DNA from: UBA11865 sp963749825
Lineage (GTDB): Bacteria > Chloroflexota > Anaerolineae > Promineifilales > Promineifilaceae
NCBI GenBank assembly: GCA_963749825.1
Contig: CAVVOI010000012.1
Location: forward strand, 1,488,001 to 1,552,000
Reading direction: 5' to 3'
DNA: 64,000 nucleotides
The position numbers and the translations under genes are program-made. Position 1 is the stretch's first letter; the number at the start of each line of letters is the position of its first letter. Shown here piece by piece: positions 27,792-36,602 of the stretch. The notes beneath the pieces were generated by a model. That model worked only from the letters and a program-made list of their open reading frames with translations, searched no databases and was not told the origin of the DNA.

Positions 27792-29480
27792 ATGACCGAA
27801 ACCAACACTTCATCATTAAATTTCATTAACGCCATCATCGACGAGGATAATCGAACGGGCCGGTACAACAATCGCGTCCACACCCGCTTTCCACCTGAAC
27901 CCAACGGCTTCCTACATATTGGACATGCCAAGTCGATCTACTTAAACTACGGCTTAGCCGAACAATATGGGGGCAAATTTAATCTTCGCTTCGACGATAC
28001 GAATCCACTGAAGGAAGAACAAGTATACATAGACTCTATTATCAAAGATATTGGCTGGCTTGGAGCAAACTGGGAAGACCGGCTGTTTTATGCCTCCGAC
28101 TACTTTGAACAACTCTACGTGTATGCCATTGATCTTATTAAGAAAGGCCTAGCCTATGTCGACGATCTGAGCGCTGAAGAAATCAGACAATACCGGGGAA
28201 CGTTAACGGAACCGGGGGAAAATAGCCCATATCGGGAACGGACGATTGAAGAAAATCTCGATCTCTTTAAGCGGATGAGGGCCGGCGAATTCGCCGACGG
28301 CACGCGAGTATTGCGAGCCAAGATCGACATGGCTTCGCCCAATATCAATTTTCGCGATCCGATTATGTACCGCATTTTGCACGCCGCCCACCCCCGGACC
28401 GGAGACGATTGGTGTATTTATCCCATGTACGATTGGGCTCATGGCCAATCAGATTCCATTGAAAACATAACCCATTCCATCTGTACGTTGGAATTTGAAG
28501 ACCACCGACCACTTTACGATTGGTTTCTCGAAAACCTTGGTGCTTACCAGCCCCGGCAAATTGAATTCGCCCGTCTCAAGCTCAACTATACCGTGATGAG
28601 CAAGCGCAAATTGCTGCGGTTGGTAAATGAAGGCTATGTCGACGGTTGGGACGATCCGCGCATGCCGACCCTCTCGGCCTTGAGGCGGCGGGGTTATCGT
28701 CCTGAAGCGATTCGCAAATTCACCGAGCTTGTCGGCGTCGCCAAAAGCAATAGCGTGGTCGAATTATCCTACTTGGAACATACTGTACGAGATGATCTGA
28801 ACCAGTATGCTCCCAGGGCTATGGCCGTACTGCAGCCAATTCGAGTGACCATCGAAAATTACCCCGAGAATCAAGTAGAGGAATTCGAGATTCCTAATTA
28901 CCCACAAGACAAGGAAAATAAAGAATATCGGGTCGTTCCTTTTTCTAGGCAGATATACATCGAGCGAGATGACTTCATGGAAGATCCGCCGAAGAAATTT
29001 TTCCGCCTGGCACCCGGCCGTGAAGTCAGGCTCGTAGGCGCCTATTACGTCACTTGCAATGAAGTCGTGAAGGATGAAGCCGGCAACGTGATCGAACTGC
29101 GGTGCACTTACGATCCTGAGTCGCGGGGTGGTAGCACACCTGACGGCCGCAAGGTGAGAGGCACGATTCACTGGGTATCGGCGGTCCACGCTGTGCAAGC
29201 TGAAGTCCGCTTGTATGACACATTATTTACAATGGAATTTCCGGAAGCTGCTGGGGAAGGCACGGATTTTACAGATTTCATTAACCCCGACTCACTGCAG
29301 GTCTTGACTCGCTGCCAGCTTGAGCCTAGCCTGGCTAATGCTACTGTGGACGATCGCTACCAATTCATGCGCCAAGGGTATTTTTGCCTGGACTCAGTCG
29401 ACTCATCGCCCGAGCGTCTGGTTTTCAATCGGACAGTCACGCTCCGGGACACCTGGGCCAAGATACAGAATAAGGATTAA
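27792..29480 (+). CDS. glnS: Glutaminyl-tRNA synthetase
   Basis: The 562-residue class Ib synthetase has the GlnRS-specific FPPEPNGFLHIGHAKS, LRFDDTNP and VMSKRKL (KMSKS) motifs, then the two-beta-barrel anticodon-binding domain with VHAVQAEVRLYD. Full length and intact. GlnRS is not universal in bacteria, since many use GatCAB-mediated transamidation; its presence here implies direct tRNA-Gln charging. It is 8 nt upstream of the DinB-like gene, so the two are likely cotranscribed. Confidence 0.96.
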   Translation: MTETNTSSLNFINAIIDEDNRTGRYNNRVHTRFPPEPNGFLHIGHAKSIYLNYGLAEQYGGKFNLRFDDTNPLKEEQVYIDSIIKDIGWLGANWEDRLFYASDYFEQLYVYAIDLIKKGLAYVDDLSAEEIRQYRGTLTEPGENSPYRERTIEENLDLFKRMRAGEFADGTRVLRAKIDMASPNINFRDPIMYRILHAAHPRTGDDWCIYPMYDWAHGQSDSIENITHSICTLEFEDHRPLYDWFLENLGAYQPRQIEFARLKLNYTVMSKRKLLRLVNEGYVDGWDDPRMPTLSALRRRGYRPEAIRKFTELVGVAKSNSVVELSYLEHTVRDDLNQYAPRAMAVLQPIRVTIENYPENQVEEFEIPNYPQDKENKEYRVVPFSRQIYIERDDFMEDPPKKFFRLAPGREVRLVGAYYVTCNEVVKDEAGNVIELRCTYDPESRGGSTPDGRKVRGTIHWVSAVHAVQAEVRLYDTLFTMEFPEAAGEGTDFTDFINPDSLQVLTRCQLEPSLANATVDDRYQFMRQGYFCLDSVDSSPERLVFNRTVTLRDTWAKIQNKD

Positions 29481-29488
29481 GAGAGTTT

Positions 29489-29995
29489 ATGACTCATCCC
29501 CTGGTAGCACAATTACAGTTTACTCGCAGCGAGTGGCTTCGAGCTCTCGATGGTTTGACTGACGAAGATGCTCGCCAGCGATTCCCGCCCATGAACTGCA
29601 TTAGCTGGATGGTTGGGCATTTAGCCTGGCAAGAAAACCGGTATTGGTTACGAATGGCCCAGGGAAAAGATTTGGCGCCACAACTCGACGATTTGGTTGG
29701 CTACGGCCGGCCTGGCAGCACACCTCCACTGGAAGGGATGTGGCTGGCCTGGCAAACAGTCATGGAAGGCGCGAACCTTTACCTTGACGGGTTGAACGAA
29801 GAGGATTTTGGGATTCATTATCAGTGGAAAGATCGGACCGTCCCCGAATCGATCGGAACCCTGCTTCAGCGGGTCATTTATCACTACTGGTTTCACACCG
29901 GCGAAGCGATGGCCATTCGCCAGCTACTTGGACACAACGACCTGCCCGAATTCGTCGGCAGTTTCCCAAAGGATGCACACTACCGCGTTTGGTGA
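29489..29995 (+). CDS. DinB-family protein
   Basis: The 168-residue four-helix-bundle DinB/YfiT-like protein has the metal-binding histidine pattern in WMVGHLAWQENRYW and the C-terminal YHYWFHTGEAMAIRQLLGH. Such proteins are metal-dependent enzymes or thiol-transferase-like proteins (for example bacillithiol or mycothiol S-transferases), and some members are damage-inducible. The specific reaction is unknown. It follows glnS closely. Confidence 0.88.
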   Translation: MTHPLVAQLQFTRSEWLRALDGLTDEDARQRFPPMNCISWMVGHLAWQENRYWLRMAQGKDLAPQLDDLVGYGRPGSTPPLEGMWLAWQTVMEGANLYLDGLNEEDFGIHYQWKDRTVPESIGTLLQRVIYHYWFHTGEAMAIRQLLGHNDLPEFVGSFPKDAHYRVW

Positions 29996-30100
29996 TCTTT
30001 TAATGGACTAGAAATGCAACCTAATCGTTTTGTCGGCTAATGAGGAACGATTTACCAAATCGTGCTATAGGCTATCGGACGAACCCTGTCAGGTTGAGTA

Positions 30101-30658
30101 CTAGACCCGGGTAACATACTCACCTGAGCGGGTATCTACCCGGATGACGTCTCCGACAGCGACAAAAAGTGGCGTTTTAACCTTTACCCCGGTTTCCGTA
30201 ATCACTTCCTTCGTCGCGCCTGTTGCCGTATCCCCGGCAACGGCATGCTCGGCCTCGACAACCTCCAAATCGACATTTAGCGGCAGGTTGTAATCGATCA
30301 CTTCGCTTTCATACAACAAGAGCTCCAAATCCAGATTCTCTTTGAGCCATTGGGCATCCTCGCCTATTGTCGCATGGGCCACACTAGGTTGCTCGTAAGT
30401 CTGGGTATCCATAAAGACAAAAAACTGGCCGTCGTCATACAGATATTGAACCGATCGTTTATCCAGATGGATATTTTCTACGCGGTCGCCAGAATTGAAG
30501 GTTAATTGCAGATTTGCGCCGGTCCGAACATTTCTCACGCTGACGCGGATGGTGGCTTTGCCCCTTCCGGGCTTATGGTGGGAATATTCCGTTACTTTAT
30601 ATATCTCACTATCATATAAGAACGCTGTGCCGCGGCGCAGCTGATTCACATCAATCAT
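30101..30658 (-). CDS. efp: Elongation factor P
   Basis: The 185-residue protein matches EF-P in length and three-domain KOW/OB/OB layout. It relieves ribosome stalling at polyproline stretches. The ATG at 30658 (MIDVNQLRRGTAFLY) is chosen because homologues start here; the frame extends further upstream without EF-P-like sequence. The domain I loop reads KPGRGKA, so the tip residue that contacts the P-site tRNA is Arg32, not the Lys modified by EpmA or the B. subtilis pathway. No modification gene is nearby. Confidence 0.95.
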   Translation of the reverse strand: MIDVNQLRRGTAFLYDSEIYKVTEYSHHKPGRGKATIRVSVRNVRTGANLQLTFNSGDRVENIHLDKRSVQYLYDDGQFFVFMDTQTYEQPSVAHATIGEDAQWLKENLDLELLLYESEVIDYNLPLNVDLEVVEAEHAVAGDTATGATKEVITETGVKVKTPLFVAVGDVIRVDTRSGEYVTRV

Positions 30659-31016
30659 CAGACTTCTCCCGAATATATTTGGAATGTACTCTCTAGGGTA
30701 GCGTGAAAGTGTATCATAAAGGATCCGGCCTGTCAGGTGTTGGCACCTGCTAGTAACGGTTTTTCCAAAGTCGTGAAAACGACGGACCAAAGATCGGCCA
30801 CGGCTTCTACTTCCAAAGATTACTCAACCGTATTCCTGAGTTATACGGCGCTTGGCTGGTTCAAAGTGCTGATTTTGGTAAAACCCAGCTCTGTCGAGCC
30901 CGATCGTCGTCCAGGCGATCAGTTAGCGTGAAGCCCGCAGGAAGTCACATAACACCACATTATGAGACTCTACCCCTTGTATACGCTTGTCTCGATTGTA
31001 GAATATTCGCTGCCGG
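30659..31016. other. Intergenic, no recognised gene
   Basis: The interval between efp and the FG-GAP/LamG gene, both on the minus strand, must hold the efp promoter. Short frames in it show no family features. Confidence 0.4.
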
Positions 31017-33494
31017 TTAAAGCGGCTTCTTACATTTGCCAGAAGTTCCGGCGATGAAGAGGTCGCTTATCTCCGTGTCCGGCAGAGCCAGATTGTAAAT
31101 CTCTAGTTCATCAATGCGACCCACAAAGTTCTGTCCTTTGGGGTTACCGCCGATTAACAAGGGATGTGGGTGGCTGATGCTACCCGGCGCGGTCGCGCTA
31201 GGGACAAAGTCACCATCAACCAATCCTTGCACGTATACCTTGCCTTCGTCCACAGTCCGGTCGACGGTGACTACAATGAAGCGCCAGGCATTGGTCGGGA
31301 GGGTATTGGGCGAGACGTAGCTCATTTTCGGCGTAGAGCCGTCGTTCATGGTAAAAACCAGGCGACCGCTGCGCAAGAAGAGCCGGTAGCCTACGCGGTT
31401 GTCAGAGTCCCATTTCTCCACGATGGTACTCATCAAACCGTCCACCTGGTCCGGCCGGATCCAGGCGTCAATCGAGAAACTATCGTTGCTATCAAAGTTC
31501 AAGGATGGATCGTCTTGTACAAACACTCGTTGGTCTATGCCATTGAAGGTCAGGCAGAGGTCCACCTTGCCTTCGATTGGTGCCGGTGTGCCGATATATT
31601 CACCGGTGTTGGATCCAGCGAAGTCGATGGCCGGACCGCCGGTTGCTTCATCAAAGGGCCACCAGGCCACAAGGCCATCAGGCGGATCGATACAGGGTAA
31701 GCATTTGCCGCCGCTGAGAGAATTGTAGAGCTGGCCGACTTCGGTGGCTTTGAGGGCGCGATTGAAGATCTCCAGCTCGTCTATTGCGCCGGCATAACGA
31801 TCGGCCGGATCAGCGCTTTTGGCGATCAAGAGAGGCCGGTTGTTATCGATGTTGCCGGTCGCCATATCGCTAGGCGTAAACGATCCGATGACCTCGGCAT
31901 TGACATATACAGTACCGACATCAGCCGACCAGTCGACGGTGACGGCCACAAAAGTCCAGGCGTCGATGGGCAACGGAACTGTATCCAGGAAGCTAAGCCC
32001 CAGGCTCGTACCATCGCCAATCAGGAAACTCAGACGCCCATCAACCAGGCGAAGTGAATAACCCTGACCGTTGGCCAGGTCTCGCTTGTCGACTATGGAG
32101 CCAAGAAGGACAAGCTTGGCCGGTTTTACCCAAGCGTCGATGGTTAAGCCAGGATCCTGGCCAAGATTGAGGGTCGGATCATGGGCAACTTCAACGTGTT
32201 GGGTGCCGTCGAAAAGCAGAGCCCCGTTGACGAATCCGGGAACGGGGCTGGGATTGTTGATCCAGTCGCCGTCATTGTTACCGACGCTATCTTTAGCCGG
32301 TGAAGCTAGTTGGTTCAGGGTCCACCAGCCAATCAGCCCTTCAACCGGTTCGGTACAGGGGCATTGCTTAATAAGATAGACGAAAGCTGCCCCAGCATCA
32401 GTTCCGGCGCTGTCGTCCATCTCTGTGCCTACGACGACGTTACATCCGCTCAGGCTGACGAAGTCATTGCTGCCAAAAAGATTCATGGTGGATCCGGTGA
32501 CTAGCTTCTCCGATTCTGTCCAATCATCTTCATCGCGCTCGAAGATGTAGGCAAAGGTATCGACCGAGATACCTGTACTTGGAGCGAAAAGAATGGCGCC
32601 TATGGCGGCCGTGTCTCCATCAACATCTACAGATATGCCAAACCTTTGCCCCTCAACTGGCACACCGGCATTCAGCTTCTGCTGCTCACTCCAACCGTTT
32701 GCGCCGCGCACAAATACGTAGGCCGCCCCAGCATCCGTTTCTTCATCGTTTTTAAATATAGCGCCCACTATTGCGGTCCCACCACTTAGCGCGATCGCAT
32801 TTCCAAATTCGTCGTGCAATTTCGGGTCGCCGGCAATCAGTTTCTGTTCCTCGTCCCATACGCCGCCACTGCGCAGATAGACATATGCCGCACCCGCCTT
32901 ATCTGCCGCTTCATTGTCTGCCCTAGCGCCTACGATGGCTATGTCCCCTTGCACGGCAACAGCGCTGCCGAACTGATCATTTGCGTGCCCATTAAAGGGA
33001 ATAAGCTTCTGTTCTTGACTCCAGACGATATCATCCCGGACGAAGGCGTAAGCAGCTCCTTCCTCCGTTGAATTGATGGAACCAGGGGCCCCGACAATGA
33101 CACTGTTTTCGTGAACGGCTACGGTAGCACCGAAAGCAGCAAAAGCCGTCGGGTCGCCGGCCGATAATTTAGCTTGCTTAACCCAGACACCAGCGCTGCG
33201 CACAAAAACATGTACCGCTCCAGCATTGGTTTCCAGGCTGCTATCCAGGGGCGCCCCAACGACGGCCGTGTCGCCGTGGATGGCCACAGCCATCCCAAAT
33301 CGGCCCCCAGGAACTTCTCCCGGTTCTAGTTTTGCCTGTTCAATCCAGATACCCCCGCTGCGCGCAAATACATAAGCACTTTGCTCACCAGATGCGCCAA
33401 CGATGGCCGTATTACCATCGACACAGGTGGAAGATCCGAAATGGGCAGATAGCGCTGGGAGGCTAGCGAATAAGATGAACTGATCAATTGCCAT
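31017..33494 (-). CDS. FG-GAP repeat protein with two LamG-like domains
   Basis: The 825-residue protein starts with about seven integrin-like FG-GAP repeats (residues about 15-390). They show the recurring pattern FG-x-AV-x-G-D-x-A-I/V-VGA and YVF-x-R-x-x-G-x-W-x-x-x-Q-K-L, and should form a beta-propeller. After CPCTEP two concanavalin/LamG-type domains follow (about 395-600 and 610-820), each opening with GL-I/V-x-WW and containing FDG/FNG and ID-x-W-x-P. The architecture is that of a surface or secreted carbohydrate-binding protein, yet no signal peptide or anchor is visible at the ATG, which has a reasonable GGAG. Export route and ligand are unknown. Confidence 0.85.
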   Translation of the reverse strand: MAIDQFILFASLPALSAHFGSSTCVDGNTAIVGASGEQSAYVFARSGGIWIEQAKLEPGEVPGGRFGMAVAIHGDTAVVGAPLDSSLETNAGAVHVFVRSAGVWVKQAKLSAGDPTAFAAFGATVAVHENSVIVGAPGSINSTEEGAAYAFVRDDIVWSQEQKLIPFNGHANDQFGSAVAVQGDIAIVGARADNEAADKAGAAYVYLRSGGVWDEEQKLIAGDPKLHDEFGNAIALSGGTAIVGAIFKNDEETDAGAAYVFVRGANGWSEQQKLNAGVPVEGQRFGISVDVDGDTAAIGAILFAPSTGISVDTFAYIFERDEDDWTESEKLVTGSTMNLFGSNDFVSLSGCNVVVGTEMDDSAGTDAGAAFVYLIKQCPCTEPVEGLIGWWTLNQLASPAKDSVGNNDGDWINNPSPVPGFVNGALLFDGTQHVEVAHDPTLNLGQDPGLTIDAWVKPAKLVLLGSIVDKRDLANGQGYSLRLVDGRLSFLIGDGTSLGLSFLDTVPLPIDAWTFVAVTVDWSADVGTVYVNAEVIGSFTPSDMATGNIDNNRPLLIAKSADPADRYAGAIDELEIFNRALKATEVGQLYNSLSGGKCLPCIDPPDGLVAWWPFDEATGGPAIDFAGSNTGEYIGTPAPIEGKVDLCLTFNGIDQRVFVQDDPSLNFDSNDSFSIDAWIRPDQVDGLMSTIVEKWDSDNRVGYRLFLRSGRLVFTMNDGSTPKMSYVSPNTLPTNAWRFIVVTVDRTVDEGKVYVQGLVDGDFVPSATAPGSISHPHPLLIGGNPKGQNFVGRIDELEIYNLALPDTEISDLFIAGTSGKCKKPL

Positions 33495-33860
33495 TTTTAA
33501 CTTCTCCAGGTTATGACTTCAACGTATTTGTAGTTGTAATCTTATTCAAAGCTCCAGTCATGAAGGTTTCCATCATCCAAAATCATGCTGGCGGTCCAAC
33601 GGTTAAACAAAATATCCGGCCGCCAAATTTCGACTTGATCCAAACTGTATTCATCTGGTATTTATTCTGCTTGAGCTGAGTTGGAGTGTCGATGGCTATA
33701 ATGGGCGACTCTCAAGCAGTATACTGCCATTCAACTTCAGATCCAACTGCGCTGGAATGGGCACCAGGGTTTTTCCAAATTCGTATAAGCGCAAAGAAAA
33801 AGAACCCAAAATCTATTACCATGGGGGTTGCAAACCAATCTAAAACAGGTAGAGGTTCCC

Positions 33861-33974
33861 ATGAACAATCATATCATATTCGAAAACATGATGGCTGAAG
33901 GTGTAGTTTTTGACTTCAATGCACGTTTGGAACATTTGAAAAAGGTAACCGATACCTTATCAACATTTGACTGA
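33861..33974 (+). CDS. Possible 37-residue small protein
   Basis: The region 33495-34067 is gene-poor. Within it a 37-codon frame starts ATGAACAATC behind AGAGG. The product is acidic and aromatic-rich in its first half (MAEGVVFDFNARLEHLKKV), with codon choice like that of real genes. It could equally be the remnant of a larger gene. I do not recognise it. Confidence 0.25.
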   Translation: MNNHIIFENMMAEGVVFDFNARLEHLKKVTDTLSTFD

Positions 33975-34067
33975 CTTTGGAAAGACCCTGACCTGCTAGT
34001 TGGCATCTGCTAGTGTTGGTGCCTACTGTTGTTGGTACCGGCCGGATTAGCATGCTAAAATGTCCTT

Positions 34068-34877
34068 ATGGCATCTGTTCCCGCCCCGGTACAGCTCTTG
34101 TGTCGGCAATGCAGCGCCCCCCTGCCCATTGAACAGGGTACCCAGTACGTCGACTGCGAATTTTGCGGTACCACTAACTACGTCGACAAAGGCCAAACAG
34201 TCTTTCATTACGCGGTCCGGGAAACGGTCCGCGAAAATGAAGCTGTGGCAGCTCTAAGACGCTGGATGGCCGGCAACGCTACGATCAAAGGGCTAGACAA
34301 AGATGCCCAGCTTGGCCGGCCAATTTTCGAGCGATTTCCCATGTGGTTCGTTCGCGTTTCGTCAAATGGCGAGGAACAAGTGTATCTAGAGCCGGCCGCG
34401 GCCTTGTCCATCAGCGTGTTTAAAGAGCTATCCATACCGGCCGCCGATTTGGAACCGTATGACCACACCTTCGATGGATCAGCTATACCTGCCACCGTGC
34501 CTTACAATTCTATGCTCAAATGGTTAGGAGAAGAACATTCAGTGGAAACAGCCTCTATCCGGGAAGTTTCATTAGTCCACTTGCCCATCTATGTCATTAA
34601 GTATAGCTATAAGGATCGCGACTATACGGCCGTCGTCGACGCGGCTACCAGCGAAGTGTTCGCCAATATTTATCCCTCTAAATGGGAAGTACCTTACCTG
34701 GCGATTGGCGCTGCCGCATTCGCCGCCTACTTTTGCTCAGCTTTGATACCCTTGGGAGGTTATTTGTGGAACGGTGGTAGCGGGCTTGGTTTAGGTGCAT
34801 TGATATATGTTGTCGTGGCTGTAGTCCTGGCAATCCCATTCTTCTCGGCCGCGGCGACTATTTCGGCCAAAGTGTAA
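34068..34877 (+). CDS. Zinc-ribbon membrane protein, family member 1 (intact)
   Basis: The 269-residue protein has an N-terminal zinc ribbon (CRQC at about 12-15 and CEFC at about 32-35), a middle alpha/beta region, then LVHLPIYVIKYSYKDRDYTAVVDA, and two C-terminal membrane helices (about 205-265). The ribbon resembles those of TFIIB-like or RNA-polymerase-associated proteins but here is tied to a membrane. It is followed 4 nt later by a clear paralogue and then a third ribbon gene, making a three-gene family in one transcript. The function is unknown. Confidence 0.8.
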   Translation: MASVPAPVQLLCRQCSAPLPIEQGTQYVDCEFCGTTNYVDKGQTVFHYAVRETVRENEAVAALRRWMAGNATIKGLDKDAQLGRPIFERFPMWFVRVSSNGEEQVYLEPAAALSISVFKELSIPAADLEPYDHTFDGSAIPATVPYNSMLKWLGEEHSVETASIREVSLVHLPIYVIKYSYKDRDYTAVVDAATSEVFANIYPSKWEVPYLAIGAAAFAAYFCSALIPLGGYLWNGGSGLGLGALIYVVVAVVLAIPFFSAAATISAKV

Positions 34878-34881
34878 GGAC

Positions 34882-35097
34882 ATGGCAACGCAATCTGAAA
34901 TACACGGCCTGACTTGCCCGAACTGCAACGGCGTGGTACCGGTGCCAGAAGGCGCGCGCATCGTGACCTGCCCTTTCTGCCAGATGCGATCCCTGGTTCA
35001 AGGGGATCGTGGCGTCCAGCGCTGGCATGTGATCAACCAACTCGATCGGGACGGCGCATTGAATAACGGTCAGGGGCTTCTTCTCAGGTATGAATAA
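34882..35097 (+). CDS. Zinc-ribbon membrane protein, family member 2: N-terminal fragment
   Basis: The 71-residue frame has a double CxxC ribbon (CPNC and CPFC, residues about 12-36) and then GVQRWHVINQLDRDGALN. The frame is lost at about 35065, where one extra A in AATAACGG shifts translation into a short unrelated tail. The true continuation is the next frame, so this is the 5' part of a gene spanning 34882-35938. The ATG lies 4 nt after member 1. Confidence 0.75.
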   Translation: MATQSEIHGLTCPNCNGVVPVPEGARIVTCPFCQMRSLVQGDRGVQRWHVINQLDRDGALNNGQGLLLRYE

Positions 35098-35938
35098 GGC
35101 CCGGGATCTAAAAAAGCAAGCTGAAATCGTTGATCTTTTCCTCGTCTATTTGCCCTACTGGCATGTGAAGGCCTTCGTGGCCGGTTGGATATTCGGCCGG
35201 GTTAAGTCTGGGAACGACAGCACGAAACCGGTTGAAGTTGAAGTGATGGAAGATATGGATTGGAACGATGCGGCAGCCGATATCTCCGAGTTCGGCGTCC
35301 ACCACATCGAGTTTTCGCAACCAGATCTTAAACCTTATGATGCCGAGCGCCTGCATGCTGAAGGCATGGTTTTTGAACCGGTCGAGTCCCGAAGCGACGC
35401 GCTAAAAGAAGCCGAAGATCATTTCACTCATCGAGGCCGGAGTAAACGCTCATTAACCCGGACCTATTTTGAGAAGTTTCATATTTTGCGCCAGCGCCTA
35501 TCCCTGGTCTACTATCCATTATGGGTGGCACGCTATCGTTATCGCAACCGCAGTTACCAGGTCGTGGTTGACGGTGTCAGTCCGAAAATACTTTACGGCA
35601 AGGCGCCAGGCAATATTTTTTACCGGGCAGCAATGTTGGTCGGTGGCATGGCGGCCGGTACATTCATCCTGGTCAACGGCACCATCATCGCCGGTTTGGC
35701 CGTGGCTAACAGCGACGATAGCGATGGTATCGCTTTCCTACTGCTACCCATCGCCATAGGTCTTGGCTTGATAGCCGCCGGCTACAGGAAGTTTCGGTAT
35801 GGTGAGGAAGTTGAAAATATTCAAAAATCGGCCAAAAAAGCGGCGCTCGGTCGAGGACGAAAATCAGGCGGATTATTTTCAAGCAGTATTACGACCATCG
35901 TCCAAGAATTATCAGATATGGACACGTCCCGAAAGTGA
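35090..35938 (+). CDS. Zinc-ribbon membrane protein, family member 2: main part after a frameshift
   Basis: Removing one base at about 35065 joins ...DGALN directly to TVRGFFSGMNKARDLKKQ, so this 282-residue frame is the downstream part of the 34882 gene and its ATG at 35090 is probably not the natural start. It contains LVYYPLWVARYRYRNRSYQVVVDG, aligning with LVHLPIYVIKYSYKDRDYTAVVDA in member 1, and two membrane segments (about residues 178-230). The C-terminus is a basic tail. Confidence 0.75.
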   Translation: MNKARDLKKQAEIVDLFLVYLPYWHVKAFVAGWIFGRVKSGNDSTKPVEVEVMEDMDWNDAAADISEFGVHHIEFSQPDLKPYDAERLHAEGMVFEPVESRSDALKEAEDHFTHRGRSKRSLTRTYFEKFHILRQRLSLVYYPLWVARYRYRNRSYQVVVDGVSPKILYGKAPGNIFYRAAMLVGGMAAGTFILVNGTIIAGLAVANSDDSDGIAFLLLPIAIGLGLIAAGYRKFRYGEEVENIQKSAKKAALGRGRKSGGLFSSSITTIVQELSDMDTSRK

Positions 35939-35972
35939 AAGATTTTAGGCAAAGACAACCAGGGCTAGATAG

Positions 35973-36440
35973 ATGAAATTGATTCTGCTTCGATGCCCTA
36001 ATTGCGGTGAACCCTTAGAACCGGGGAACGACGATGTGGTGCTGGCCTGTAACAATTGCCATACCCCGGTGGCCATCGCCGTGAACGGTCCCCAGAAAAT
36101 GGCGGTCCGTTTTGTTGATCCGGGAAAAACAGGAAAAGGTAATTGGTGGTTCCCGTTCTGGGTCTTCAAAGGTCAAGTTCGTATACAAAAACGCGAGACG
36201 CAGGGCGGCAGTCGTTCCGGCCGTAAAGATTCTGAAAAAATGTGGGGAATGACGCGCCATCTTTATGTACCCGCCTGGGAAATGGAGTATGCACGCAGCT
36301 CAGGACATTGGCAGCCGTTTGATCACCAAGCAACCTCCACTTCGATTCGTCGAGCAACCGGCAGAAGCCAATCTGGTTTCGGCCACGGTTACGCCCAAAG
36401 ATGCGAAAAAATTATTAGAGTTCGTGATCTTAGCCATTGA
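35973..36440 (+). CDS. Zinc-ribbon protein, family member 3: N-terminal part before a frameshift
   Basis: The frame opens with a double-CxxC ribbon (CPNC, CNNC, residues about 8-31) and continues with FPFWVFKGQV and HLYVPAWEMEYARS, like the aromatic segments of members 1 and 2 but without membrane helices. After about 36297 the sequence turns into low-quality coding (RRATGRSQSG), while the neighbouring frame shows good coding. A one-base insertion near 36290-36300 explains this. Confidence 0.7.
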   Translation: MKLILLRCPNCGEPLEPGNDDVVLACNNCHTPVAIAVNGPQKMAVRFVDPGKTGKGNWWFPFWVFKGQVRIQKRETQGGSRSGRKDSEKMWGMTRHLYVPAWEMEYARSSGHWQPFDHQATSTSIRRATGRSQSGFGHGYAQRCEKIIRVRDLSH

Positions 36441-36531
36441 AGCCCGGAGGAAAGATTGGTTGGAGGATCTTCAGTTTGATCTCGAATTGGAACAGCCAGA
36501 ACTTTGGGCCATGCCGGAGGGTAGCTATTAG
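36265..36531 (+). CDS. Zinc-ribbon protein, family member 3: C-terminal part after a frameshift
   Basis: From about 36298 this frame continues the 35973 gene as AQDIGSRLITKQPPLRFVEQP, then VTPKDAKKLLEFVILAIEARRKDWLEDL, ending at 36531. The reconstructed protein would be about 185 residues. The ATG at 36265 is inside the N-terminal frame and is not believed to be a natural start. Confidence 0.65.
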   Translation: MYPPGKWSMHAAQDIGSRLITKQPPLRFVEQPAEANLVSATVTPKDAKKLLEFVILAIEARRKDWLEDLQFDLELEQPELWAMPEGSY

Positions 36532-36602
36532 GGAAGAGGCTTTATACTATTATTGGGATCTAGCCAGTTCAACCTTTAGGCCCAGTATAATTAGGAGGGA
36601 AT

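Noticed and set aside
34858..35356. Minus-strand frames opposite the second zinc-ribbon gene
   Set aside because: Coding signal, ribbons and paralogy are all on the plus strand.
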